64,000 nucleotides of DNA from JBOGXB01 sp050694215 (GTDB lineage Bacteria > Actinomycetota > CADDZG01 > WHSQ01), in assembly GCA_050694215.1 (NCBI GenBank), contig JBOGXB010000001.1, forward strand, positions 17,718 to 81,717. Direction: 5' to 3'. Numbering within the stretch: position 1 is the stretch's first letter; every line of letters begins with the position of its first letter. Below are positions 35,034 through 44,563 of this stretch, piece after piece. A model generated the notes under the pieces. It searched no databases, had not been told where the DNA came from, and was given only the letters and a program-made list of their open reading frames with translations. The position numbers and the translations under genes are program-made.

Positions 35034-36026
35034 GTGGAACACGAGCCGGTTCTCGCAGACGAAGTCACCGAGCTCCTCCTCCCTGCGTTGGAGCATGGGG
35101 GAGTCGTCGTCGATGCAACCGTGGGCCGGGGCGGACACGCCGGCCGGATCCTCGAGGAGGCGCACCAGGCGACTCTGGTGGGGATCGACCGTGATCCGGA
35201 CGCGCTGGTCGCGGCGCGGTCCCACCTCACGGCTCAATCAGACCGTGTACGGCTCGCCCGTGGAAACTTCGCGCAACTCGAGGCCGTACTGGAACGATTC
35301 GGGATTGCGTCGGTTCGCGGAGTCCTACTCGATCTCGGAGTTTCCTCACCCCAGCTCGATGAAGCTGCCCGCGGCTTCAGCTTCCGAAACGCCGGCCCCC
35401 TCGACATGCGAATGGACCCCGGACAGCCCTTATCGGCCGGGGTTGTGGTGAACGGGTACTCCGAACGAGACCTCGCGCGCGTCATCCGGCTCTACGGAGA
35501 GGAGCGCTTCGCCGCGCGTATCGCCAGGGCAATCGTGAAACACCGGCCGATCGACGACACGACGGCACTCGCCGACGTCGTTAAGGAAGCGATCCCAGCC
35601 CCCGCGCGCCGGCGCGGTGGCCATCCCGCGCGCCGCACCTTCCAGGCAATCCGGATCGAGGTCAACGACGAGATCCGCTCGCTGGAGAAGGTGTTACCCG
35701 CGGCAGTGAACGTGAGCGAACCGGGCGGGCGTATCGTCGTGCTGTCCTATCACTCGCTCGAGGACCGGATCGTCAAACGCTTCTTTGCCGAGGAAGCGCG
35801 GGGGTGCGTGTGCTCTCCCGACTTTCCGGTGTGTCGCTGCGGCGCCCAGGCACGCGTGCGTCTTCTGACTCGCAGGCCGATCACCTCCAGTCCCGAGGAA
35901 ACCGCCCGAAACCCTCGGGCCTCTGCAGCGAAGCTGCGTGCGGCGGAGCGTGTGACCCCGGAGGAGCAGCTCCTTCCGCAGGAGATCGATCTCCCTGCTT
36001 CGCCGCAACAGAGGAGATCTGCATGA
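35034..36026 (+). CDS. rsmH: 16S rRNA (cytosine-1402 N4)-methyltransferase
   Basis: 330 residues from the GTG at 35034, chosen because EHEPVLADEVTELL matches the family N-terminus; the open frame reaches back to 34965. Motifs: VVDATVGRGGHAGRIL (SAM-binding), GIDRDPDAL, GVLLDLGVSSPQLDEAARGFSF, DMRMDPGQPL and VLSYHSLEDRIVKRFF. It methylates 16S rRNA at C1402. Its presence next to mraZ is standard. The stop overlaps ftsL by ATGA. Confidence 0.93.
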   Translation: MEHEPVLADEVTELLLPALEHGGVVVDATVGRGGHAGRILEEAHQATLVGIDRDPDALVAARSHLTAQSDRVRLARGNFAQLEAVLERFGIASVRGVLLDLGVSSPQLDEAARGFSFRNAGPLDMRMDPGQPLSAGVVVNGYSERDLARVIRLYGEERFAARIARAIVKHRPIDDTTALADVVKEAIPAPARRRGGHPARRTFQAIRIEVNDEIRSLEKVLPAAVNVSEPGGRIVVLSYHSLEDRIVKRFFAEEARGCVCSPDFPVCRCGAQARVRLLTRRPITSSPEETARNPRASAAKLRAAERVTPEEQLLPQEIDLPASPQQRRSA

Positions 36027-36502
36027 GCGCGCGCCAGGCGGCGGTTCGGCGCCGCGCGACATCTCCGCGCGATCACGGCCATCTTCGTTTGGTGCGGCGC
36101 AAGAAGCGATCGCGCAAGCTCATAAAGCGGTCGGCGACGCGGCGTCTTGCCCCGCTCGCGATCGTTGGAGCTATCGCCATCGCAGCGACGATCTTCGCAG
36201 TCTTGCTCGAGCAAGTCGTGCTTGCGCAGTCGGCCTTCGACCTGGCGAGCGTCAGGGAGGGCATCGCCAAGGCCGAGGCGCGTCACGAGGAGCTGTTGTT
36301 GGAGGCTGCGCGTCTGGATAGCTCGGCCCGTATCGAGCGGTACGCGCGCGACACGCTCGGGATGATCGATCCGGAGCCGACGAACGTGCAGTACATCGTG
36401 GCCGACGTTCGGGTCCCCGCGCGCGGTGGGGGCAGACCGGCCGCCGGCGCCGAGCGGTTGGCAACCCAGGCCGGCCTCGCGTCCGGCTACAACGAGGAGT
36501 GA
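36023..36502 (+). CDS. ftsL: FtsL-like cell-division protein
   Basis: 159 residues. A long basic cytoplasmic N-terminus (Arg/Lys-rich, ~1-46), one membrane helix (~47-68, LAPLAIVGAIAIAATIFAVL), then a short coiled coil (FDLASVREGIAKAEARHEEL) and the septum-formation-initiator-type segment SSARIERYARDTLGMI. FtsL bridges FtsQ/DivIC and the septal synthase. Position between rsmH and ftsI is diagnostic since the sequence is poorly conserved. ATGA and GTGA overlaps flank it. Confidence 0.85.
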   Translation: MSARQAAVRRRATSPRDHGHLRLVRRKKRSRKLIKRSATRRLAPLAIVGAIAIAATIFAVLLEQVVLAQSAFDLASVREGIAKAEARHEELLLEAARLDSSARIERYARDTLGMIDPEPTNVQYIVADVRVPARGGGRPAAGAERLATQAGLASGYNEE

Positions 36503-38334
36503 GATTGCCTCCCCCACGCAGGCCTCATACCAGAGCACGATCCGGGTCGACCCGTTCGAGGTCGGCCCCTTCTGCATCTCGGAGAAGACCGCGGTCGAGG
36601 TCGCCCAAGCGACTGATCACCCTGTTCGGAGCGTTCTCGTTGGCGTTCGTCGCGATGGGTGCCCGTCTGGTTACTCTGCAGATCGTAGAGGCGCCCGAGT
36701 TCGCTCAGCTCGCGGTCGACCAACGCGAGCGAGACATCACCTTCCCGGCCCGGCGTGGTGCAATCCTCGACCGGGCGGGTGAGCCCCTCGCCATCTCCGT
36801 GGACCTGCACACCGTCTTCGCCGACCCCGCTCACGTCGACGACGCCCAGTCGGAGGCCGAGAAGCTGGCCCCCGTGCTCGGGCTGAGGCCGGGCGCCGTC
36901 GAGGCCAGGCTCCGGGGCGCGTGGCCCGGCGACAGGTTCGAGTACCTGGCACGGCAGGTGGAGCCCAGGATGGCTCGCGCGGTGAGGGAGCTGGATCTCC
37001 CTGGCGTCTACCTCACAACCGAGCCGAAGCGCTACTACCCGGGCGGAAGGCTGGCGTCGCACCTGCTCGGGTTCGTCGACATCGACGGTAAGGGGCTCGA
37101 GGGGATCGAGTTGCAATACGACGACATCGTTCAGGGCCGTCCGGGACGGATGACGCTCGAGCAGGACCCGGCCGGCCGCCCGTTGCCGCAGGCGGAGTTC
37201 ACATTTGAGCGTCCGCAGCCCGGGCGTTCGCTCTTCTTGACGATCGACAAGGAGTTGCAGTACTTCACCGAGCTCACCCTCGCGCAAGCGGCTCGCACGT
37301 ACCACGCGGAAGCCGGAACCGCGATCGTAATGAAGCCGGGCACCGGCGAGATTCTCGCGCTCGCCAACGTCCCCGACTTCGATCCCAACCACCCGGGCCA
37401 GTCTTCGACCGTGGAACGACGGAACCGAGCGCTTACGGACGTCTACGAGCCGGGATCGGCTTACAAGATCGTCGCCGCGTCGGGAGCGTTGAACGAGAAG
37501 ATCGTCACCCCCAAGACGTCCTTCACCGTCCCCGATTCGTTCGCGTATTCCGATCGCATCTTCAACGATTCACATTCGCACGCGACGGTGTCCATGACCG
37601 TCACGGAGATCATCGAGCAATCCTCCAACGTCGGCACGATCCAGATTGGTTTGAAGCTTGGAGAGAGACTGATCGACAAATACGTCCGTGCATTCGGCTT
37701 CGGCAGCCGCACAGGTTTGGACTTTCCGGGGGAGTCCCCCGGCATCGTCCTCGACACAAAAGAGTGGTCTGGTTCGACTATCGCGACGATCCCGATCGGT
37801 CAGGGGATCGCGGTCACGCCCCTCCAGATGATCGCCGCGTACTCGGTGATCGCTAACGAGGGAGTTTGGATCGAGCCCAAGCTCCTGCACTCGACAATGA
37901 GCTCTCGAGGCAAGATCGTTGGATCGTCGCCCGCGGCTCGCAAGCGGGTCATGGCCCGGCGCCCGGCGCGCAAGATGGTGAAGATCCTGTCCGGGGTGGC
38001 GACGCGCGGAACCGGCATCGAGGCTCAGGTCCCCGGCTACGAGATCGCGGGGAAGACGGGGACGGCGCAGAAGCCCCTGCCGGGCGGCGGATATGGGAAC
38101 TCCTACGTCGCGTCGTTCGGGGGGTTCGCTCCTGCGAGAGATCCGGCCGTCATCGTGATGGTGGTCCTCGATGACCCGAGCCCCATCTGGGGCGGGTTCA
38201 CCGCCGCGCCGACCTTCCGGACGATCACCGAGTTCGCCCTGAGACACCTGGGTGTACCCCCGACGACCAACGCCGAGAGGGCCGCGCGAGAGATTCAGGC
38301 CGACCATGCCGATGAGCCCGCCGCGCGCGACTGA
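36499..38334 (+). CDS. ftsI: Septal peptidoglycan transpeptidase (class B PBP, FtsI/PBP3)
   Basis: 611 residues from a GTG that overlaps the ftsL stop. A basic Ser/Arg-rich tail (~1-45) precedes a membrane helix (~46-65). The dimerisation domain starts with QRERDITFPARRGAILDRAG. The transpeptidase motifs are SAYK with nucleophile Ser320, SSN in EQSSNVGTIQ, and KTG at Lys519 (AGKTGTAQKP). It cross-links septal peptidoglycan with FtsW. No C-terminal PASTA domain is present. Confidence 0.94.
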   Translation: MRLPPPRRPHTRARSGSTRSRSAPSASRRRPRSRSPKRLITLFGAFSLAFVAMGARLVTLQIVEAPEFAQLAVDQRERDITFPARRGAILDRAGEPLAISVDLHTVFADPAHVDDAQSEAEKLAPVLGLRPGAVEARLRGAWPGDRFEYLARQVEPRMARAVRELDLPGVYLTTEPKRYYPGGRLASHLLGFVDIDGKGLEGIELQYDDIVQGRPGRMTLEQDPAGRPLPQAEFTFERPQPGRSLFLTIDKELQYFTELTLAQAARTYHAEAGTAIVMKPGTGEILALANVPDFDPNHPGQSSTVERRNRALTDVYEPGSAYKIVAASGALNEKIVTPKTSFTVPDSFAYSDRIFNDSHSHATVSMTVTEIIEQSSNVGTIQIGLKLGERLIDKYVRAFGFGSRTGLDFPGESPGIVLDTKEWSGSTIATIPIGQGIAVTPLQMIAAYSVIANEGVWIEPKLLHSTMSSRGKIVGSSPAARKRVMARRPARKMVKILSGVATRGTGIEAQVPGYEIAGKTGTAQKPLPGGGYGNSYVASFGGFAPARDPAVIVMVVLDDPSPIWGGFTAAPTFRTITEFALRHLGVPPTTNAERAAREIQADHADEPAARD

Positions 38335-38355
38335 GAGCAGGTGTGCGGAGAGCAC

Positions 38356-38361
38356 TAGCAT
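38356..38361 (+). promoter_or_regulatory. Internal leaderless promoter before murE
   Basis: TAGCAT lies 7 bases before the ATG at 38369, in the only real gap (34 bases) of the ftsI-to-ftsQ run. It probably provides separate transcription of the mur genes. Confidence 0.5.
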
Positions 38362-38368
38362 CGCCGTG

Positions 38369-39886
38369 ATGGAAAAGGCTCACGACCACTCGGTGTCAGA
38401 CCTGGCACGCCACGCCGGCGATCTCCTCGTGTCCGTGCGTGGGGACGGCGACGTCTCGGTCCGCGGGCTGAGCCGCGACTCACGCACGGTGAACCCCGGG
38501 GACCTCTTCTTCTGCCTTCCCGGAATGCAGACCGACGGGCACCGCTTCGCGGACGCGGCGGTCGGCTCGGGCGCGGTCGCGCTGTGCGGAGAGCGGCCCA
38601 CGTCGGTGGACGTGCCGGAGGTGCTCGTGACGGACGCTCGCAGAGCGATGGCCCGTATAGCGGCCGGTTTTTACGGGAACCCGGCCGACGATCTGCTGTT
38701 GATCGGCGTGACCGGCACGAACGGCAAGACCACCACCACGTTCTTGATCGAGTCGATCCTGCGCGCTGCCGGACGGACTACCGGTCTCATCGGCACCATC
38801 GAGACGCGGATCGTGAGCGAGAGGAGGTCCGGCGCCAGAACGACCCCGGAGTCGCTCGATCTCCAACGCTTGTTCTCCGAGATGCGCGATGCTGGAGTCG
38901 ACGCAGTTGCGATGGAGGTGACGTCGCACGGGCTCGTCCTTCATCGGATCGAGGGGATCCGGTTCGCATCCGCGGCCTTCACCAACTTGTCCCAGGACCA
39001 TCTCGACTTCCATCCCAGCATGGAGGACTACTTCGCTGCCAAGCGTTCTCTATTCGTAGCCGAACGTCTCGAGAAAGGCGCGATCAACATCGACGACCCC
39101 TTCGGAGAGAGGCTCAGCCGGATGGTCGACATCCCCTTTGTGAGCTTCGGGCTCGCGCCGGAAGCGGACGTTCGCGCCCAGGACGTCGAGCTCGGGCCGA
39201 CCGGCAGCGCCTTCGCTATCTCCTGCCGTGAGGGCGCGATGAACATCGTCACGTCGCTCGTCGGCTCGTTCAACGTGTCAAACTGCCTCGCCGCCGCTGC
39301 CACCTGCATTCAGGCGGGGATCGATCTGGGCTCGATCGAGAAGGGAATAGGCGCGCTCACGGCAGTGCCGGGTCGATTCGAATCCGTCGACGGAGGACAA
39401 CCATTCTCGGTGATCGTCGACTACGCCCACACCCCAGACTCGCTGGACAACGTCCTGATGGCCGCGCGCAGTGTGGCCGAACGCAGTGCAGGTCGGGTGA
39501 TCGTGGTGTTTGGTGCCGGGGGCGACAGGGACAGGAGCAAGCGGCCGCTGATGGGAGCGGTGGCTGCCAGGCTCGCCGACAAAGTGGTGGTTACCTCCGA
39601 CAACCCCCGAAGCGAGGACCCGAGCTCGATCATGGATCAGATCCTCGAGGGCGTTGTCGCCGAGAGCTCGCAAGCACCCGACGAGATCGACCCGGACCGG
39701 GCCCAGGCGATCGGCAGCGCCATCACAGGAGCGAAACCCGGTGACGTCGTGGTGATCGCGGGCAAGGGACACGAGACAGGGCAGGAGCTCGCGGACCGGA
39801 CCATCCCCTTCGACGATCGGATCGTTGCGGCCGAGGTGCTGGAGGACCTCGGTTATCCCACGCCGCAGCCGAGGGCGGCCTCGTGA
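38369..39886 (+). CDS. murE: UDP-MurNAc-tripeptide synthetase (MurE)
   Basis: 505 residues from the ATG at 38369. The P-loop is GVTGTNGKTTTTF; the central domain has AMEVTSHGLVLHRIEGIRF, NLSQDHLDFH and the carbamylated-Lys region YFAAKRSLF. The C-terminal domain has DYAHTPDSL and DNPRSEDP. The DNPR motif indicates meso-diaminopimelate as the added amino acid. The murF gene, normally next, is absent; the stop overlaps mraY by GTGA. Confidence 0.95.
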   Translation: MEKAHDHSVSDLARHAGDLLVSVRGDGDVSVRGLSRDSRTVNPGDLFFCLPGMQTDGHRFADAAVGSGAVALCGERPTSVDVPEVLVTDARRAMARIAAGFYGNPADDLLLIGVTGTNGKTTTTFLIESILRAAGRTTGLIGTIETRIVSERRSGARTTPESLDLQRLFSEMRDAGVDAVAMEVTSHGLVLHRIEGIRFASAAFTNLSQDHLDFHPSMEDYFAAKRSLFVAERLEKGAINIDDPFGERLSRMVDIPFVSFGLAPEADVRAQDVELGPTGSAFAISCREGAMNIVTSLVGSFNVSNCLAAAATCIQAGIDLGSIEKGIGALTAVPGRFESVDGGQPFSVIVDYAHTPDSLDNVLMAARSVAERSAGRVIVVFGAGGDRDRSKRPLMGAVAARLADKVVVTSDNPRSEDPSSIMDQILEGVVAESSQAPDEIDPDRAQAIGSAITGAKPGDVVVIAGKGHETGQELADRTIPFDDRIVAAEVLEDLGYPTPQPRAAS

Positions 39887-40923
39887 CCAACCTCTTGATT
39901 GCCGGGATGGTGGGGATCGTCGTGTCGTTGCTGGGCACCCCGTGGGCCGTGCGCAGCTTCCGAAGGTGGGGGTGGGGCCAGCTGATCCGTGAGGAGGGAC
40001 CCAAGGCGCATTACGAGAAGAGGGGGACCCCCACGATGGGGGGCCTGGTGATCATGCTGGGAACCATTGGGGGATACGTGCTGGGACATGTCGGCACCGA
40101 GGGATTGTCTCCTTTCCGCGACAGTGGGGTGCTGGCAATGGCGACCATCGTGTCACTCGGGTGCCTTGGGTTCATCGACGACATCATCAAGATTCGCAAA
40201 TCGCGCTCGCTCGGTCTCCAGACGCGAGCGAAGTTCCTCGGGCAGGTCGCCATTGGTCTCGTGTTCGCGTTCGTCGCGATCGAGCACGTCGACGTGGGAA
40301 CCGACATCTCATTCTTCCGCTCGACCTTTCTCGCCCTCGGTGTTGGCTTTTACATCTGGGTCTTCCTCATGATCGCCGCGTCGTCGAACGGAGTGAACCT
40401 CACAGATGGGCTCGACGGGCTTGCGGTCGGCTCGGCCGCGCAGGTGCTGGCTGCGTTCGTCGTGATCGGTTTCTGGCAGTTCCGCCATCCTGTCTTCTAC
40501 GACCTCCGGGCCACCGGCTCGGACCCCTTCGACCTGGCCATCGTCGCGGCGGCCCTCTTCGGCTCCTGCGTTGGCTTCCTCTGGTGGAACACGGCTCCCG
40601 CGAAGATCTTCATGGGGGACACGGGGTCGCTGATGCTGGGAGGTGCGATGGCCGTGCTCGCCATCCTCCTGGAGACCCAGCTGCTGTTGATTCTCCTCGG
40701 CGGGCTCTACGTCGTCGAGACGCTTTCGGTCATCCTGCAGGTCGCCTCCTTCAAGCTCACGGGGAAACGCATACTTCTGATGGCTCCCGTGCACCATCAT
40801 TTCGAGCTCGAAGGCTGGCCGGAGTTCACCGTCATCGTTCGCTTCTGGGTGCTATCCGGCCTTTCGGTCGCGTTCGGGCTTGGGCTCTTCTACGCGGACT
40901 TCCTGTACAAGGGCTTCAGATGA
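39883..40923 (+). CDS. mraY: Phospho-MurNAc-pentapeptide transferase (lipid I synthase)
   Basis: 346 residues with ten predicted membrane segments. Hallmarks are KRGTPTMGGL, CLGFIDDIIKI (Asp-Asp), NGVNLTDGLDGLA, KIFMGDTGSLMLGG and the PVHHHFEL loop. It transfers phospho-MurNAc-pentapeptide to undecaprenyl phosphate in the cytoplasmic membrane. GTG start overlaps murE, and the stop overlaps murD by ATGA. Confidence 0.96.
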   Translation: MTNLLIAGMVGIVVSLLGTPWAVRSFRRWGWGQLIREEGPKAHYEKRGTPTMGGLVIMLGTIGGYVLGHVGTEGLSPFRDSGVLAMATIVSLGCLGFIDDIIKIRKSRSLGLQTRAKFLGQVAIGLVFAFVAIEHVDVGTDISFFRSTFLALGVGFYIWVFLMIAASSNGVNLTDGLDGLAVGSAAQVLAAFVVIGFWQFRHPVFYDLRATGSDPFDLAIVAAALFGSCVGFLWWNTAPAKIFMGDTGSLMLGGAMAVLAILLETQLLLILLGGLYVVETLSVILQVASFKLTGKRILLMAPVHHHFELEGWPEFTVIVRFWVLSGLSVAFGLGLFYADFLYKGFR

Positions 40924-42275
40924 GCTCGTTCGCCGGTCGTCGCGTGCTGGTGGTCGGGCTCGGCGCGAGTGGGTTCAGCGCGGCCAAGGCTCTTGTCGAG
41001 CTGGAAGCGAAGGTGCGAGTGACGGAGCTGAACGAGACACCGGCAACAATCGGGCGAGCGGAAATCCTGCGCCGGGAGGGGGTCGAGGTCGAGATGGGGG
41101 AGCATGATCTCGACCGGCTGGATGCGGATCTCGCGATCCTGAGCCCTGGCATTCCCCCGTTTGCTCCGATCGTCCGTGCGATCCGAAGCGAGCACATCGA
41201 TGTGTGGAGCGAGGTCGAGTTGGCGTACCGGCTGGCGAGGTGCGACTTCCTGGCCGTCACGGGAACCAACGGCAAGACGACCACGACGGCCATGCTCGGA
41301 GCGATTCTCGCGGAGGCCGGTATCACTTCCGCCGCCGCGGGAAACATCGGCTGGCCGTTGATCGAGGCGATAGCCGCGGTCCCCGAGGGCGGAGCGATCG
41401 CAGTCGAGGTCTCGAGCTTCCAGCTCGCTGCGACCGAGACCTTCCGTCCGCGCATAGCCGTCGTCCTGAACATCGCGGAGGATCACACGGACTGGCATGG
41501 TTCGGTTGATGAATACGTTGCGGCGAAGGCGCGCATCGTTGCCAACCAGACCGCCGAGGACGCGTTCCTGCCCAATGCTGCCGACGAGCGCGCGATGGAG
41601 ATGGCGTCGATGACGGCGGCCCGAGTCGTGCCCTTCTCATCTTCGACTCAACCGGATCACGGCATAGGCGTGCGAGCGGGCTTTATCGTCCGGGAGGGTG
41701 TTCGGCTCCTTGCGGTCGACGACGTGCCGATATCGGGTGAGGCCGGTTTGGAGGACGCCGTCGCCGCCGTGGGAGCGGCGCTCGAGTACGGCCTCGACCC
41801 TCGTGCGATCGCGCGCGCTGTAAGGTCCTTCCGACCTCTGGCGCACAGGCTGGAGGTCGTTGCGAGAGCGGGGGGCATCTCCTACATCGACGACTCGAAG
41901 GCGACTAACCCGCATGCAACGCTCGCTGCGGTGAGGGGACTGCACGATGTCGTCCTGATCGCAGGGGGCCGGAGCAAAGGGGTCGACCTGAGTGCGCTCG
42001 CGGGGACGGTTCCTCCAGTAGTAGCCGTCGTTGCGCTGGGTGAGGCCCGGGATGCCGTTGCGCAGGCGTTCGATGGCGTCGCACCGGTTGAGGTCGTAGA
42101 CACGATGGAGCAGGCGGTGCGCGCCGCGCGGTCGAAAGCGAAACCTGGAGGATCCGTCTTACTTTCTCCCGGATGTGCGAGCCTGGACATGTACGAGAGC
42201 TACAGCGCGCGCGGTGAGGATTTCGCTCGCTGTGTGAGGGCTGGGTTGGAAGGACTTCCGGCAGAAGGGGGATAG
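40920..42275 (+). CDS. murD: UDP-MurNAc-L-Ala:D-Glu ligase
   Basis: 451 residues from the ATG overlapping mraY. The N-terminal Rossmann-like domain opens with RRVLVVGLGASGFSAAKAL. The P-loop is AVTGTNGKTTTTAML, then VEVSSFQLAAT, NIAEDHTDWHG and the C-terminal domain with DDSKATNPHA and SPGCASLDMYESYSARG. It adds D-glutamate to UDP-MurNAc-L-Ala. Normal length for the family. Confidence 0.95.
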   Translation: MSSFAGRRVLVVGLGASGFSAAKALVELEAKVRVTELNETPATIGRAEILRREGVEVEMGEHDLDRLDADLAILSPGIPPFAPIVRAIRSEHIDVWSEVELAYRLARCDFLAVTGTNGKTTTTAMLGAILAEAGITSAAAGNIGWPLIEAIAAVPEGGAIAVEVSSFQLAATETFRPRIAVVLNIAEDHTDWHGSVDEYVAAKARIVANQTAEDAFLPNAADERAMEMASMTAARVVPFSSSTQPDHGIGVRAGFIVREGVRLLAVDDVPISGEAGLEDAVAAVGAALEYGLDPRAIARAVRSFRPLAHRLEVVARAGGISYIDDSKATNPHATLAAVRGLHDVVLIAGGRSKGVDLSALAGTVPPVVAVVALGEARDAVAQAFDGVAPVEVVDTMEQAVRAARSKAKPGGSVLLSPGCASLDMYESYSARGEDFARCVRAGLEGLPAEGG

Positions 42276-43472
42276 GTGGCGAGTCGTAGCAGCGCGATCC
42301 GGGCCACGCGCAAGAAGACCTCGGCGAGGACGAGCGTTCTCCTCCGTAGGGGCCATCCCGCCGTACTGCTGACGGTGACCGTTGGAGCTCTTCTCCTGCT
42401 CGGGCTGATCATGATCCTGTCAGCCAGCTCCGTCTCATCGTTCGCGACCTACGGGTCGTCGTTCATGTTCTTCAAGAGACAGCTCATCTGGGCCGCCGTT
42501 GGGGTGGCGTGCTTCATCCTCTTCTCGCGTCTCGACTACAGACGCCTCCGTGGCGCGGGCTATCTGCTCGTGCTCGTCGTCATGGGGCTCCTCGTCGCGG
42601 TGCTGATACCCGGGCTCGGAACGGCGGCGGGAGGGAGCTCGCGCTGGCTGGCCCTGGGCCCCCTCTCGTTCCAGCCGTCCGAGGCCGCCAAGCTGGCGCT
42701 GGTCCTGTTCGCTGCAGATGTCTTCTCCCGGAAGGAGGAGAAGAAGCTCCACGAGCTCTCGCACACAATGCTGCCTCTGGTGCCCGTGCTCGGCGGGCTC
42801 GCGCTGCTGGTGATGATGCAGCCCGACATGGGGACGACGCTCGTCCTGGGCAGCATCGGTCTCGGCGTCTTGTTCGTGGCGGGTTCACCGCTCCGTTATG
42901 TGCTTCCGATCGCAGGTTCAGGCCTCGTTCTGTCAGTCGGTGCTGCCTTCAGCGAGGACTACAGGCGCGCCCGCGTCCTGGCATTTCTCGATCCGTGGGC
43001 GGATCCTCTCAACACCGGTTATCAGACGATCCAATCCATGATGGCGCTGGGGTCGGGCGGCTGGTTCGGACTCGGTCTGGGCGCCAGCCGTCAGAAGTGG
43101 TCCTACATCCCCAACGCCCACACGGACTTCATATACGCGATCCTCGGCGAGGAGATGGGGCTGCTCGGCACGCTCACCGTACTCGGCATGTTCGGTTTCC
43201 TCGCATATCTCGGGATTCGCGTTGCGCGCACCGCTCCGGATCGTTTCGGGACCCTCGTTGCGACGGGCATCACGGTCTGGATCGCGTTCCAGGCGCTCGT
43301 GAACATCGGAGCCGTGACGGCGGCCCTGCCCGTGACCGGCGTCCCTCTTCCTCTCGTCTCCTTCGGAGGCTCGTCGCTGGTCGTATCCCTGATCGCTATG
43401 GGAATGCTGACCAACATCGCACGCCAGTCGAGACGCACGACCGCGGTGACGAGATCTGCTCCCAACAGATGA
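42276..43472 (+). CDS. ftsW: Septal peptidoglycan polymerase FtsW (SEDS family)
   Basis: 398 residues with about ten membrane segments. SEDS features include SSRWLALGPLSFQPSEAAKLAL, the catalytic-loop region VLAFLDPWADPLNTGYQ and NAHTDFIYAILGEEMGLLG, and the C-terminal GVPLPLVSFGGSSL. It polymerises lipid II as partner of FtsI. The GTG starts immediately after the murD stop. SEDS proteins of division versus elongation are hard to separate; context supports FtsW. Confidence 0.93.
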   Translation: MASRSSAIRATRKKTSARTSVLLRRGHPAVLLTVTVGALLLLGLIMILSASSVSSFATYGSSFMFFKRQLIWAAVGVACFILFSRLDYRRLRGAGYLLVLVVMGLLVAVLIPGLGTAAGGSSRWLALGPLSFQPSEAAKLALVLFAADVFSRKEEKKLHELSHTMLPLVPVLGGLALLVMMQPDMGTTLVLGSIGLGVLFVAGSPLRYVLPIAGSGLVLSVGAAFSEDYRRARVLAFLDPWADPLNTGYQTIQSMMALGSGGWFGLGLGASRQKWSYIPNAHTDFIYAILGEEMGLLGTLTVLGMFGFLAYLGIRVARTAPDRFGTLVATGITVWIAFQALVNIGAVTAALPVTGVPLPLVSFGGSSLVVSLIAMGMLTNIARQSRRTTAVTRSAPNR

Positions 43473-44563
43473 GAGTGATGATCTCGGGTGGAGGTACCGC
43501 GGGCCACGTGAACCCCGCCATCGCCCTCGCCCAGGCTCTAGACAAAGACGATGTCGTCTTCGTCGGGACCGGGCATGGGGCTGAATCCATTCTCGTCCCC
43601 GCGGCCGGGTTCCCCTTCGAGATGGTTGACGTACGCGGTTTCGATCGCTCACGCCCGGCGAGCATCTTCGGGACGGCCTGGAGGGCGTTGAGGGCCGTGG
43701 GCCAGGCGCGCGGTTTGATCCGTCGCCTCACACCCCAGGTTGTCGTCGGCATGGGTGGCTACGTGAGCCTCCCCGTGTGCACAGCTGCTCGCCTGTCCGG
43801 CAAGCCGATCGTGCTCCACGAGCAGAACATCGTGTTCGGACTGGCCAACAAGGTATGCAAACCACTCGCACGTGCCGTCGCCGTGTCCTTCGAGGAGATG
43901 CTCGACGACGCGGGGCGTCGGGGTCGCTTCGTCGGCAACCCCGTCTCTAGAGAGTTGGTGGAAGCCGACCTCGATGAGGCCAGGATGCGCGGCATGGAGC
44001 GCTTCGGTCTCGAACGGAACCGCAAGACGCTGCTCGTCTTCGGTGGCAGTCAGGGAGCGCGCAGAGTCAACGAGGCCGCGCTCGGCCTCCGGTCGCTGTG
44101 GGCCGATCGATCCGATCTGCAGGTCGTGCACATCCTGGGGCGTACGGAATCGCGGTCTGCAGTGCTCGATGAGACCGGGTCGACTGGAGCTTTGATCTAC
44201 CGGACGGTGGCGTTCGTCGACCGGATGGTCGAGGCGTACGCCGTTGCCGACCTCGCTCTTTGTCGAGGTGGAGCGACGACGCTTGCCGAGCTGGCAGTTG
44301 TCGGTCTCCCATCGATAGTCGTGCCGTATCCGTTCCACCGAGACCGTCAGCAGGAGCGGCAGGGGCGTATCTTCGAACGCGCCGGCGCCTCCCTGGTTCT
44401 CCTCGACGCCGAGGCCACGGCGGAGAGGGTGGCGTCGGAGGCGGATGCACTGCTGTCCGACCGCACTCGCATCGAACAGATGAGCAAGGCGGCCGCGGCT
44501 CTCGGCAGGCCCGACGCCGCGATCCGGCTCGCGTCCCTCGTCAGGGAGGTCGCGGCAGCGTGA
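43469..44563 (+). CDS. murG: Undecaprenyl-PP-MurNAc-pentapeptide GlcNAc transferase (lipid II synthase)
   Basis: 364 residues. N-terminal GGGTAGHVNPAIALA glycine loop, VVGMGGYVSLPVCTAA, HEQNIVFGLANK, and the C-terminal lobe with FGGSQGARRVNEA and CRGGATTLAELAVVGLPSIV. The donor-binding loop reads PFHRDRQQERQG where most MurG have a DNHQxxNA-like motif, so it deviates mildly. It makes lipid II on the inner face of the membrane. Overlaps ftsW (ATGA) and murC (GTGA). Confidence 0.93.
   Translation: MRVMISGGGTAGHVNPAIALAQALDKDDVVFVGTGHGAESILVPAAGFPFEMVDVRGFDRSRPASIFGTAWRALRAVGQARGLIRRLTPQVVVGMGGYVSLPVCTAARLSGKPIVLHEQNIVFGLANKVCKPLARAVAVSFEEMLDDAGRRGRFVGNPVSRELVEADLDEARMRGMERFGLERNRKTLLVFGGSQGARRVNEAALGLRSLWADRSDLQVVHILGRTESRSAVLDETGSTGALIYRTVAFVDRMVEAYAVADLALCRGGATTLAELAVVGLPSIVVPYPFHRDRQQERQGRIFERAGASLVLLDAEATAERVASEADALLSDRTRIEQMSKAAAALGRPDAAIRLASLVREVAAA

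Noticed and set aside
38369..39886. MurE-MurF fusion to explain the missing murF
   Set aside because: The protein is 505 residues with one P-loop and only MurE motifs.
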